Assembly: GCA_903927775.1 (NCBI GenBank)
Contig: CAIYOE010000106.1
Coordinates: 1-16,698 of the forward strand
Direction of reading: 5' to 3'
Length of the DNA stretch: 16,698 nucleotides
Source of the DNA: an uncultured Micrococcales bacterium
GTDB lineage: Bacteria > Actinomycetota > Actinomycetes > Actinomycetales > Microbacteriaceae
Part shown: piece by piece, positions 7,296-14,172 of the stretch
How the letters are laid out: each line of letters opens with the position of its first letter
Position numbering within the stretch: the first letter of the stretch is position 1
The notes under the pieces: model-generated
Databases searched by the model: none
Seen by the model: only the letters and a program-made list of their open reading frames with translations
What the model was told of the DNA's origin: nothing
Program-made: the position numbers and the translations under genes

Positions 7296-8387
7296 ATGCG
7301 TCGTGTGATTATCTTGGGTTCCACTGGATCTATCGGAACTCAAGCTTTAGAAGTTATTTCTGCGAATCCTGAGCGGTTTCAGGTAGTTGGCTTGGCGGCG
7401 GGCAGCAATGCTGACCTTCTAGAGAGGCAGAGAGTGGCATTTGGCGTTGCGCCTGAAAAGGCTGTCTTGGGAGCCACGGCCGCCACTCGCTTGGTTCAAG
7501 AAACCGACGCCGAGGTTGTTGTAAACGGCATCACGGGTTCTATTGGTTTGGCGCCGACTTTGGCCACTTTGCAGACTGGCAAGACGCTGGCACTAGCGAA
7601 CAAAGAGTCTCTCATTGTGGGCGGCAAGTTGGTGACCGAGGCATCCGCTCCGGGGCAGATCGTGCCGGTAGATAGCGAGCACTCGGCTTTGGCCCAGTGT
7701 TTACTCGGCGGCGCTTCGCAAGAAGTGAGAAAACTTATTCTGACCGCATCCGGAGGCCCGTTCCGCGGCTGGAGCCGCGAGCAAATGGAATCGGTGACTC
7801 CGCAACAGGCTTTGGCGCATCCAACCTGGGTAATGGGAAAGGTGGTCACGACCAACTCTGCCACCATGGTTAACAAGGGTCTCGAAGTTATCGAGGCTCA
7901 CCTCCTGTTCGGTATCCCATTCGATCGCATCGAGGTCACAGTCCATCCCCAGAGCGTGGTGCATTCCATGGTGGAATTCATCGATGGTTCGGTCTTGGCT
8001 CAATGTTCACCTCCCAGCATGAAGATTCCTATTGCATTGGGCATGAGCTGGCCCGAAAGACTTGCCGATGTTGCTCCGGCATGCGATTGGACCAGGGCGG
8101 CCAATTGGACTTTTGAGCCACTTAACGAAACCGTTTTCAAATCGGTGGCCTTGGCGCGTCAGGTTGGAAACGCCGGACTCACTTATCCAGCGGTTTACAA
8201 CGCGGCCAATGAGCAAGCGGTCGAGGCCTTCCACCAAGGGAAAATTGGCTTCAACCAGATTGTTGATTTAGTAGAACGAGTGGTTGCCTCTCATGAGGCG
8301 CCAACCGAGCTCACATTAGAGAACGTGCTTGCAGCCGAAAAGTGGGCACGTGACAGAGCCGATGGAGTGATGGCTAAGGCCTGTTAA
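7296..8387 (+). CDS. dxr: 1-deoxy-D-xylulose 5-phosphate reductoisomerase
   Basis: 363 residues; the ATG is directly followed by the nucleotide-binding strand. It rearranges and reduces DXP to 2-C-methyl-D-erythritol 4-phosphate with NADPH, the second step of the MEP isoprenoid pathway, in the cytoplasm. Seen: NADPH-binding GSTGSIG at 8-14, '[10 protein letters not shown]', the metal-binding D126-S-E128-H motif (VDSEHSA), '[10 protein letters not shown]', substrate and metal residues in '[13 protein letters not shown]' (N193, K194, E197), and '[12 protein letters not shown]'. It is slightly shorter than E. coli Dxr (398) but has all the conserved blocks. It stands upstream of the M50 protease and ispG, as in many Actinobacteria. 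The ribosome site is weak (GAGG, very close to the start). Confidence 0.95.
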   Translation: MRRVIILGSTGSIGTQALEVISANPERFQVVGLAAGSNADLLERQRVAFGVAPEKAVLGATAATRLVQETDAEVVVNGITGSIGLAPTLATLQTGKTLALANKESLIVGGKLVTEASAPGQIVPVDSEHSALAQCLLGGASQEVRKLILTASGGPFRGWSREQMESVTPQQALAHPTWVMGKVVTTNSATMVNKGLEVIEAHLLFGIPFDRIEVTVHPQSVVHSMVEFIDGSVLAQCSPPSMKIPIALGMSWPERLADVAPACDWTRAANWTFEPLNETVFKSVALARQVGNAGLTYPAVYNAANEQAVEAFHQGKIGFNQIVDLVERVVASHEAPTELTLENVLAAEKWARDRADGVMAKAC

Positions 8388-8443
8388 CTTCGGTTGTTCG
8401 CACATGGCTCAAAGTTCGAGCCCAAATTGTTGGTGGCGTGACT

Positions 8444-8449
8444 TAGATT
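8444..8449 (+). promoter_or_regulatory. Putative -10 box of a leaderless rip1-type protease transcript
   Basis: TAGATT fits the actinobacterial TAnnnT -10 pattern and lies exactly at -12 to -7 relative to the GTG at 8456. No Shine-Dalgarno is seen before that GTG. Together this suggests transcription starting at the start codon itself. No good -35 is visible. Confidence 0.45.
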
Positions 8450-8455
8450 TGAACC

Positions 8456-9769
8456 GTGAATAACGCATTTGCCTACGTCCTCGGTGTCCTCTTTGTCCTA
8501 CTCGGCATTGCAGTATCAATCGGACTGCACGAGGTCGGCCACATGGTGCCGGCCAAGCTTTTTGGTGCCCGAGTGACCAAGTACATGATTGGCTTTGGCC
8601 CCACCATTTTCAGTCGCAAGCGTGGCGAAACCGAATACGGCATCAAGGCAATCCCGCTGGGCGGCTACATCGCTATCAGTGGAATGTTTCCGCCGGAAAA
8701 GCCGGGCCGTAAACTCAACTGGTTCACCAGGTGGGTTCGCGATGCCAGGATCAACCAGCAAACAATAGACGGCATCTACGACGAAAACCGCGCCTTTTAT
8801 CGGCTGCCCATCTACCAGCGTGTCATAGTCATGCTGGGTGGCCCAACCATGAATCTTTTCCTCGGTATCGTTTTTGCGGCGGTAACTCTAAGCGGCATCG
8901 GTGTAAACCAGACCAGCAACAAAATCGATGTGGTTTTCGACTGCGCCACCTCTTATAGTCAGACCACCAAGTGCAACGCGGGCGATCCGGCTGGTCCTGC
9001 TAAGCAGGCAGGAATACATGCCGGAGACCGCATTGTGGCAGTCAATGGCAAGTCGGTGGGTAACTGGCAACCGGTTGCAGACGCACTGGCAAAGGGGGGA
9101 ACCACGACTCTGAGGCTCAAAGTCCAGCGCGGAAACCAGGTGTTGGCAATTAATGTCGCTCCAGTTCTGGCAAGGCGCGCTGTTATAGATGCCTCGGGTC
9201 AAAAATACGTAACAGATCCAAAAGGAAACGTGGTCTACAAGGCCAAGCCTGTGCTAGCACTGCAGCTGGCTACCGAGCGCAGCCCGCTCGGCCTGGACAA
9301 GACCTTCGAGTTTTCAGGTAAGGCCCTCGGTCAAACCGCAGGCATGATCTGGGATCTGCCCAACCAGCTAACCAAGTTGACAGCCACTTTGTTCGGCGGC
9401 GGAACCAGGTCGGTCAGCGGCCCTGTGTCTATCGTCGGCATTTCTGACATCGCAGGCAACGTTGCACAGAGCAACGACTACGACCTAGCCGGAAAGCTAA
9501 GCACCGGTTTCCTAATGCTTGCCAGCCTGAACTTTGCCTTGTTTGTGTTCAACCTAGTGCCACTTCTTCCGCTCGATGGCGGCCATGTTCTCAACGCTCT
9601 AATCGAAGGCGTGAAGCGCGGTTCCTACAAGCTTTTCAAGAGAGCCGACCCGGGGCCTCTTGACACGGCAATGTTTGTGCCTCTCATGACAGCCATGTGG
9701 GGAATACTCATGGTCATTAGCCTGATTGTAATTGCAGCAGACTTTGTTCGTCCCGTCAGTCTCTTCTGA
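8456..9769 (+). CDS. Site-2-type intramembrane zinc metalloprotease (M50, RseP/Rip1 family) with PDZ domain
   Basis: 437 residues from a GTG start. The first membrane helix carries the zinc-binding HEVGH at 25-29, and a later helix carries the third ligand in 'NLVPLLPLDGGH' (LDGGH at 373-377), the two hallmarks of site-2 proteases. A PDZ domain lies between them, roughly residues 180-250, with 'AGIHAGDRIVAVNGKSVGNW'. Loops with 'GMFPPEK' and 'GTRSVSGPVSIVGI' are typical of the actinobacterial group. The family cleaves membrane-embedded anti-sigma factors and other single-pass proteins; M. tuberculosis Rip1 (Rv2869c), also between dxr and ispG, does so. The substrate here is unknown. The start is supported by family alignment and a -10 box at leaderless distance, not by a Shine-Dalgarno. 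Confidence 0.9.
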   Translation: MNNAFAYVLGVLFVLLGIAVSIGLHEVGHMVPAKLFGARVTKYMIGFGPTIFSRKRGETEYGIKAIPLGGYIAISGMFPPEKPGRKLNWFTRWVRDARINQQTIDGIYDENRAFYRLPIYQRVIVMLGGPTMNLFLGIVFAAVTLSGIGVNQTSNKIDVVFDCATSYSQTTKCNAGDPAGPAKQAGIHAGDRIVAVNGKSVGNWQPVADALAKGGTTTLRLKVQRGNQVLAINVAPVLARRAVIDASGQKYVTDPKGNVVYKAKPVLALQLATERSPLGLDKTFEFSGKALGQTAGMIWDLPNQLTKLTATLFGGGTRSVSGPVSIVGISDIAGNVAQSNDYDLAGKLSTGFLMLASLNFALFVFNLVPLLPLDGGHVLNALIEGVKRGSYKLFKRADPGPLDTAMFVPLMTAMWGILMVISLIVIAADFVRPVSLF

Positions 9770-9776
9770 CCATTTT

Positions 9777-9785
9777 GGGTAGGCT
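9777..9785 (+). promoter_or_regulatory. Putative ispG promoter -10 element (GGGTAGGCT)
   Basis: GGG followed by TAGGCT (TAnnnT) lies 34 bases before the ispG GTG, right after the protease stop codon. It matches GGGTAGGTT before infB and GGGTATTCT before proS. No convincing -35 was found. Confidence 0.35.
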
Positions 9786-9818
9786 AAACCCGCAACTGCA
9801 ACAGAAAGCGAGCCGTCC

Positions 9819-10979
9819 GTGCCTGCAGTAAATCTCGGTGCGATCAAGATGCCACCTCCGGTCTTGGCCCCACGTAAGCTAACCCGTCAGATCATGGTTG
9901 GCAAGGTTCCGGTAGGCGGTGGTGCCCCAATCAGCGTGCAGTCCATGACCACCACGCCCACTACCAACATCAACGCCACCCTGCAGCAAATTGCGGAGCT
10001 CACCGCGTCCGGTTGCGACATTGTTCGAGTCGCTTGCCCGAGCCAAGACGACGCCGATGTCTTGCACATTATCGCTCGTAAGTCGCAGATTCCTGTTATT
10101 GCAGACATTCACTTTCAGCCAAAATATGTTTTCCAGGCCATCGATGCCGGTTGTGGTGCGGTGCGTGTAAACCCGGGTAACATCCGACAGTTCGACAACC
10201 AGGTTGGCGCTATCGCCAAGGCGGCAAAGGCTGCCGGCGTCTCTATCCGTATCGGTGTAAACGCGGGTTCGCTAGACCCTCGCCTTTTGCAAAAATACGG
10301 CAAGGCAACCCCCGAGGCTCTAGTAGAGAGCGCCGTTTGGGAAGCCAGCCTGTTCGAAGAACACGATTTCCACGACTTCAAAATCTCGGTGAAGCACAAC
10401 GACCCAGTGGTCATGGTGCGTGCCTACGAGCTGCTCTCGGAGCGCGGCGACTGGCCGCTTCACCTCGGCGTGACCGAGGCAGGTCCAGAGTTCCAGGGAA
10501 CCATCAAGAGTTCGGTTGCGTTCGGTGCATTGCTTTCCAAGGGCATCGGAGACACCATCCGCGTTTCTCTGAGTGCCCCGCCGGCTCAGGAGATCAAGGT
10601 TGGCTCGCAGATTCTGGAGTCTCTCAACCTGCGACCTCGCAAACTTGAGATCGTGAGCTGCCCAAGCTGTGGTCGTGCGCAGGTAGATGTTTACAAACTT
10701 GCCAACGATGTAACCGCCGGACTCGAAAAAATGACTGTCCCGTTGCGTGTAGCTGTTATGGGTTGTGTGGTGAACGGTCCGGGCGAAGCCCGCGAAGCAG
10801 ACTTGGGTGTTGCATCTGGTAACGGCAAGGGGCAGATTTTTGTAAAGGGTGAGGTCATCAAGACCGTACCCGAGGAAGACATTGTTGCCACGCTAATCGA
10901 GGAAGCTAACCGATTGGCAGCCACCATGGATCCAGCGCTAGTAGGCAGCCCTACCGTGATGGTGGCCCAGAAAGACTAG
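9819..10979 (+). CDS. ispG: 4-hydroxy-3-methylbut-2-en-1-yl diphosphate synthase (IspG/GcpE)
   Basis: 386 residues from a GTG; '[20 protein letters not shown]' near the N-terminus is as in actinobacterial IspG, which supports this start despite a weak ribosome site. It converts ME-cPP to HMBPP by reductive ring opening, using a [4Fe-4S] cluster, the penultimate MEP-pathway step. The TIM-barrel part runs to about 265 ('[10 protein letters not shown]', '[13 protein letters not shown]', 'VRVNPGNI', '[12 protein letters not shown]', 'LHLGVTEAG'). The cluster domain has C281 and C284 in '[10 protein letters not shown]', C316 in '[11 protein letters not shown]' and E323, all the expected ligands. 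Two-domain bacterial form, full length. Confidence 0.96.
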   Translation: MPAVNLGAIKMPPPVLAPRKLTRQIMVGKVPVGGGAPISVQSMTTTPTTNINATLQQIAELTASGCDIVRVACPSQDDADVLHIIARKSQIPVIADIHFQPKYVFQAIDAGCGAVRVNPGNIRQFDNQVGAIAKAAKAAGVSIRIGVNAGSLDPRLLQKYGKATPEALVESAVWEASLFEEHDFHDFKISVKHNDPVVMVRAYELLSERGDWPLHLGVTEAGPEFQGTIKSSVAFGALLSKGIGDTIRVSLSAPPAQEIKVGSQILESLNLRPRKLEIVSCPSCGRAQVDVYKLANDVTAGLEKMTVPLRVAVMGCVVNGPGEAREADLGVASGNGKGQIFVKGEVIKTVPEEDIVATLIEEANRLAATMDPALVGSPTVMVAQKD

Positions 10980-10989
10980 CCATCGGCAG

Positions 10990-11005
10990 CTCGCCCTCGG
11001 GCGAG
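10990..11005. terminator. GC-rich hairpin between ispG and proS, terminator or operator
   Basis: CTCGCC and GGCGAG form a 6-bp stem around the tetraloop CTCG, 11 bases after the ispG stop. No T-run follows, so it would be a U-less actinobacterial-type terminator at best. It also overlaps the -35 region expected for proS, so an operator role is possible. Confidence 0.35.
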
Positions 11006-11013
11006 TAGCGGGC

Positions 11014-11022
11014 GGGTATTCT
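11014..11022 (+). promoter_or_regulatory. Putative proS -10 element (GGGTATTCT) at leaderless distance
   Basis: TATTCT (11017-11022) ends 7 bases before the proS ATG and is preceded by GGG. No Shine-Dalgarno of usual spacing precedes the ATG. A leaderless or near-leaderless proS transcript fits. No -35 match was found. Confidence 0.4.
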
Positions 11023-11029
11023 TGAAGGC

Positions 11030-12811
11030 ATGCCTACAAGACTCTCTTCTCTGTTCCTGCGTACCCTTCGCGAAGACCCAGCCGAGGCTGAGGTAGCTAG
11101 CCACAAGCTTTTGCTTCGTGCAGGCTACATTCGCCGCGCCGCACCGGGCGTTTACACCTGGTTGCCACTTGGTCTGTTAGTGAAAGCCAAAATCGAGAAG
11201 GTAGTGCGCGAGGAGATGGCGAATGCCGGTGCTCAAGAGGTCTTTTTCCCTGCGCTATTGCCACGTGAGCCATTCGAGGCCACCAACCGCTGGACCGAAT
11301 ACGGCGACAATCTGTTCCGCCTACAGGACCGGAAAAAGGCCGACTATCTGCTGGCTCCAACCCACGAGGAAATGTTCACGCTTTTGGTGAAAGACCTCTA
11401 CAGCAGCTACAAAGATCTTCCGGTTGCCCTGTACCAGATTCAAAACAAATACCGCGATGAGGCTCGTCCTCGCGCCGGCTTGCTGCGTGGCCGAGAGTTC
11501 GTAATGAAAGACGCGTATAGTTTCGACCTAACCGATGAGGGTCTGGCTAAGGCGTATCAGGCGCAACGCGATGCCTACGAGCGTATTTTTACTCGCCTGG
11601 GTGTGGAATACGTAATCGTGAAAGCAGACGCCGGTGCAATGGGCGGAAGCGCCTCCGAGGAATTCCTTTCGCCTTCGCCGATTGGCGAGGACACCTTTGT
11701 TCGTTCTCCGGGAGGTTACGCTGCCAACGTAGAGGCAGTCAAAACGGTTGCACCAGCTCCGCAGAGCATCGATGGCCTTACCGCCGCAGTGGTTCACCAC
11801 ACTCCGAACACCGCCACCATTTCATCGCTGGTTGATTTGGCCAACGCACAGGTGGCTCGCGCTGATCGCGCTTGGAACGGGGCAGACACCCTAAAGAACG
11901 TTGTTTTGGCGCTCACCTCACCAACTGGTAAGCGAGAGCTTGTAGTGGTCGGTTTGCCTGGCGACCGCGAGGTTGACGCCAAGCGAGCCGAGGCCGCGTT
12001 TAGCCCAAACGAGGTCGAACCAGCCAACGAGAGCGACTTTGCAAAGCACCCGCAGTTGGTCAAGGGCTACATCGGCCCTGTGAGCATCGATGCGAACGGT
12101 GCCGCCACCGCTGTTTTGGGCACCGAGTCGACCAGCGGAATCCGCTATCTGCTAGACCCACGTGTGGTGAACGGCACCAGCTGGATTTCGGGTGCGAATA
12201 CTGCCGATCACCACGTTTTCAACCTGGTGAAGGGGCGCGACTTTGATGCCGACGGCCTAGCCGACATCGCAGAAGTGCGCGCGGGAGACGAAGCCCCAGA
12301 CGGCTCCGGACCGCTTGAACTGGCCCGCGGAATCGAAATCGGGCACGTGTTCCAGCTGGGTCGCAAATACGCCGAAGCGTTGGATCTCAGGGTGCTAGAC
12401 GAAAATGGCAAGTTGGTAACTGTGACCATGGGTTCCTACGGAATCGGCGTCACCCGCATGATCGCAGTTCTAGCCGAGGCTAACCACGACGAGAAGGGTT
12501 TGATTTGGCCAGCAGCCGTTAGCCCGTTCGACGTTTACATCGTTGCCGCCGGAAAAGACGACGAGGTCTACGAAGCGGCAGAGAAGCTGGCTGCCGAGTT
12601 CGAGTCCCTTGGTAAGACCGTGTTGCTTGATGACCGCCAAAAGGTTAGCCCGGGCGTCAAGTTTGGTGATGCCGAACTCATCGGCGTGCCAAATGTGGTA
12701 ATCGTGGGCAAAGGGCTGGCCGAAGGCCAGGTTGACCTGTGGAACCGCAGCTCTGGCGAGCGTCGTTCGGTGGCGGTAGACTCGGTGGTATCAGAACTTA
12801 ATAACGGTTAG
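11030..12811 (+). CDS. proS: Prolyl-tRNA synthetase, bacterial type with editing insertion
   Basis: 593 residues. It charges tRNA-Pro with proline in the cytoplasm. The protein starts '[20 protein letters not shown]', typical of bacterial ProRS. Motif 1 lies in '[20 protein letters not shown]', motif 2 around 141-160 ([17 protein letters not shown]), and motif 3 in '[13 protein letters not shown]' from 471. Between motifs 2 and 3, about residues 225-400, is the INS domain of the YbaK type that removes mischarged alanine; 'GYIGPVSI' and '[19 protein letters not shown]' belong to it. The C-terminal anticodon-binding domain starts at '[12 protein letters not shown]'. Length and order match the family. 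It is followed after 9 bases by nusA, so the two may be cotranscribed. Confidence 0.96.
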   Translation: MPTRLSSLFLRTLREDPAEAEVASHKLLLRAGYIRRAAPGVYTWLPLGLLVKAKIEKVVREEMANAGAQEVFFPALLPREPFEATNRWTEYGDNLFRLQDRKKADYLLAPTHEEMFTLLVKDLYSSYKDLPVALYQIQNKYRDEARPRAGLLRGREFVMKDAYSFDLTDEGLAKAYQAQRDAYERIFTRLGVEYVIVKADAGAMGGSASEEFLSPSPIGEDTFVRSPGGYAANVEAVKTVAPAPQSIDGLTAAVVHHTPNTATISSLVDLANAQVARADRAWNGADTLKNVVLALTSPTGKRELVVVGLPGDREVDAKRAEAAFSPNEVEPANESDFAKHPQLVKGYIGPVSIDANGAATAVLGTESTSGIRYLLDPRVVNGTSWISGANTADHHVFNLVKGRDFDADGLADIAEVRAGDEAPDGSGPLELARGIEIGHVFQLGRKYAEALDLRVLDENGKLVTVTMGSYGIGVTRMIAVLAEANHDEKGLIWPAAVSPFDVYIVAAGKDDEVYEAAEKLAAEFESLGKTVLLDDRQKVSPGVKFGDAELIGVPNVVIVGKGLAEGQVDLWNRSSGERRSVAVDSVVSELNNG

Positions 12812-12820
12812 GAGTGGCCC

Positions 12821-13801
12821 ATGGATATCGACCTGAGGCTGTTAAAGCAAGTAGAAACCGACCGTGACATCTCGTTCCGCGAGCTTGTCGAAATCATCGA
12901 GGCTGCGGTTGTGGCGGCGTACCACAAAAACGTTGGTAACCACGACGCAGCTCGCGCCGTGCTAGACCAAAAAACCGGCAAAATCAGCATCTTCGTTCCG
13001 GTTTTAGACGAGGACGGCCAGCCAACCTCCGAAGAAACCGATGTAACCCCAGAGAACTTTGGTCGCATCGCAGCCTACTCTGCCAAGCAGGTTATTGCTC
13101 AGCGTCTGCGTGAAATCAACGATGAAGTGCTCTTCGGTGAGTTCTCTGGAAAAGAAGAAGACATTGTCACCGGTGTGATCGAACAAGGCCCAAAGCCTTA
13201 CCTGGTTTACGTGAACCTGGGCACGGTAGAAGCCATGCTTCCGGATAGCGAGCAGGTTCCGGGCGAGGACTACAGCCACGGTAAGCGCATGCGTTTTTAC
13301 GTTACCAAGGTGGCTCGCGCCACCCGCGGCGGAACTCAGGTGACTGTTTCGCGTAGCCACCCATCGCTGGTTCGCAAGCTTTTTGCGTTCGAAGTTCCTG
13401 AAATTGCCAACGGCGACGTGGAAATCGTGCAGATCGCCCGCGAGGCCGGTCACCGCACCAAGTTGGCAGTTCGTGCCAGCAAGCCAGGCATCAATGCCAA
13501 GGGTTCCTGCATCGGCGAGCTGGGGCAGCGCGTTCGCGCCGTTTCGGCTGAGTTGAACGAGGAAAAGATCGACATTGTCGATTACTCCGAGGACCTTCCA
13601 GAATTCGTGGCTCACGCACTTTCTCCGGCCAAGGTAAGCAGCAGTTACATGCTAGATGCCGCCACCAAGCACGTGCGCGCTTTGGTACCAGACTTCCAGT
13701 TGTCTCTGGCAATCGGCAAGGAAGGCCAAAACGTTCGTTTGGCGGCGCGTTTGACCGGAGCGAAAATCGACGTTCAGCCTGACAGCATCCTGGAGGGCTA
13801 G
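12821..13801 (+). CDS. nusA: Transcription termination/antitermination factor NusA
   Basis: 326 residues. AGGAG at 12810-12814 overlaps the proS stop and supports the ATG. Order of domains: RNA-polymerase-binding N-terminal domain (1 to about 110), S1 RNA-binding domain from about 112 ('EEDIVTGVIEQGPKPYLVYV'), KH1 from about 207 ('REAGHRTKLAVRA', 'KGSCIGELGQRVRAV'), and KH2 to the end ('LSLAIGKEGQNVRLAARLTG'). It lacks the C-terminal acidic repeats of E. coli NusA (495 residues), as is usual in Actinobacteria. It binds RNA polymerase and nascent RNA and modulates pausing, termination and antitermination. rimP, usually just upstream, is absent. Confidence 0.96.
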   Translation: MDIDLRLLKQVETDRDISFRELVEIIEAAVVAAYHKNVGNHDAARAVLDQKTGKISIFVPVLDEDGQPTSEETDVTPENFGRIAAYSAKQVIAQRLREINDEVLFGEFSGKEEDIVTGVIEQGPKPYLVYVNLGTVEAMLPDSEQVPGEDYSHGKRMRFYVTKVARATRGGTQVTVSRSHPSLVRKLFAFEVPEIANGDVEIVQIAREAGHRTKLAVRASKPGINAKGSCIGELGQRVRAVSAELNEEKIDIVDYSEDLPEFVAHALSPAKVSSSYMLDAATKHVRALVPDFQLSLAIGKEGQNVRLAARLTGAKIDVQPDSILEG

Positions 13802-13825
13802 TCCTTTTTGGGGGCAGGGCTTAGA

Positions 13826-14095
13826 ATGGAACCTGTTAGAACCTGCGTTGGCTGTCGCCAGCGCGCCAATCCCAGCGATTTACTTCGGGTGATTGTGCTG
13901 AACGGAACCGTTGAACCGGACCCAAAAGCCCAAAAACCAGGGCGTGGTGCGTGGCTTCACCCCAACTCGGCGTGTCTCAAACTAGCTATAGATCGCAAGG
14001 CTTTCGGCCGCGCGTTCAGATTTGCTGGTGCGATTCAGGTCACAGCACTTACAAAATACGTAGAACAGGCAGAAACGATGTTGGCAACAAAATGA
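13826..14095 (+). CDS. ylxR: YlxR family RNA-binding protein (DUF448)
   Basis: 89 residues beginning 'MEPVRTCVGCRQRANPSDLL', with 'PGRGAWLHPNSACLKLAI' and 'KAFGRAFR', the conserved core of the small YlxR fold found between nusA and infB in most Gram-positive bacteria. The ATG at 13826 has AGGG 6 bases upstream. An in-frame TTG at 13808 would add MGAGLR and has GGAGGG 10 bases upstream, inside the end of nusA; homologues normally start at the MxPVRTC position, so I prefer the ATG. The biochemical role is not settled: RNA binding is inferred from its basic surface, and some homologues have been linked to gene regulation. The CVGC pair sits near the N-terminus. Confidence 0.88.
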   Translation: MEPVRTCVGCRQRANPSDLLRVIVLNGTVEPDPKAQKPGRGAWLHPNSACLKLAIDRKAFGRAFRFAGAIQVTALTKYVEQAETMLATK

Positions 14096-14114
14096 GTAAC
14101 TCGAAATGAGTAAC
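14090..14114 (+). repeat. Tandem 11-bp direct repeat with 14-bp period (AAATGAGTAAC)
   Basis: AAATGAGTAAC occurs at 14090-14100 and again at 14104-14114. Each copy holds an ATG. The first overlaps the ylxR stop and opens MSNSK-stop; the second overlaps the stop of the first and opens MSNQLL-stop (to 14126). It may be a simple slippage duplication. Confidence 0.8.
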
Positions 14115-14122
14115 CAACTGCT

Positions 14123-14151
14123 TTAACAGCCTGCCCTGTCTGGGGTAGGTT
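14123..14151 (+). promoter_or_regulatory. Putative sigma-70-type promoter of infB
   Basis: TTAACA (14123-14128) and TAGGTT (14146-14151) are separated by exactly 17 bases. They match TTGACA with one change and the actinobacterial TAnnnT -10. Transcription would start near 14158, leaving a leader of about 15 bases before the infB GTG. This is the best-looking promoter in the window. Confidence 0.6.
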
Positions 14152-14160
14152 CCAGACAGG
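14135..14160. promoter_or_regulatory. 9-bp inverted repeat straddling the infB -10 and touching its ribosome site
   Basis: CCTGTCTGG (14135-14143) and CCAGACAGG (14152-14160) are perfect complements around an 8-base centre that contains the putative -10 TAGGTT. The right arm shares AGG with the infB Shine-Dalgarno AGGAG (14158-14162). On readthrough RNA from ylxR it can form a hairpin covering part of that site; on DNA it could be an operator. Confidence 0.65.
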
Positions 14161-14162
14161 AG
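14158..14162 (+). promoter_or_regulatory. Ribosome binding site of infB
   Basis: AGGAG lies 10 bases before the GTG at 14173 and fixes that start. Its first three bases belong to the inverted repeat described above. Confidence 0.8.
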
Positions 14163-14172
14163 AACAAAACAA

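Noticed and set aside
8406..8422. Hairpin GGCTC/GAGCC with a TTCGAG sequence after dxr, recalling a tRNA T-arm
   Set aside because: The loop does not have the T-loop pattern in the right position and no acceptor, D or anticodon arms fit within the 68-base gap. As a terminator it lacks a T-run.
13004..13615. Reverse frame of 203 codons opposite nusA
   Set aside because: Antisense to well-conserved NusA domains, without domain features of its own.
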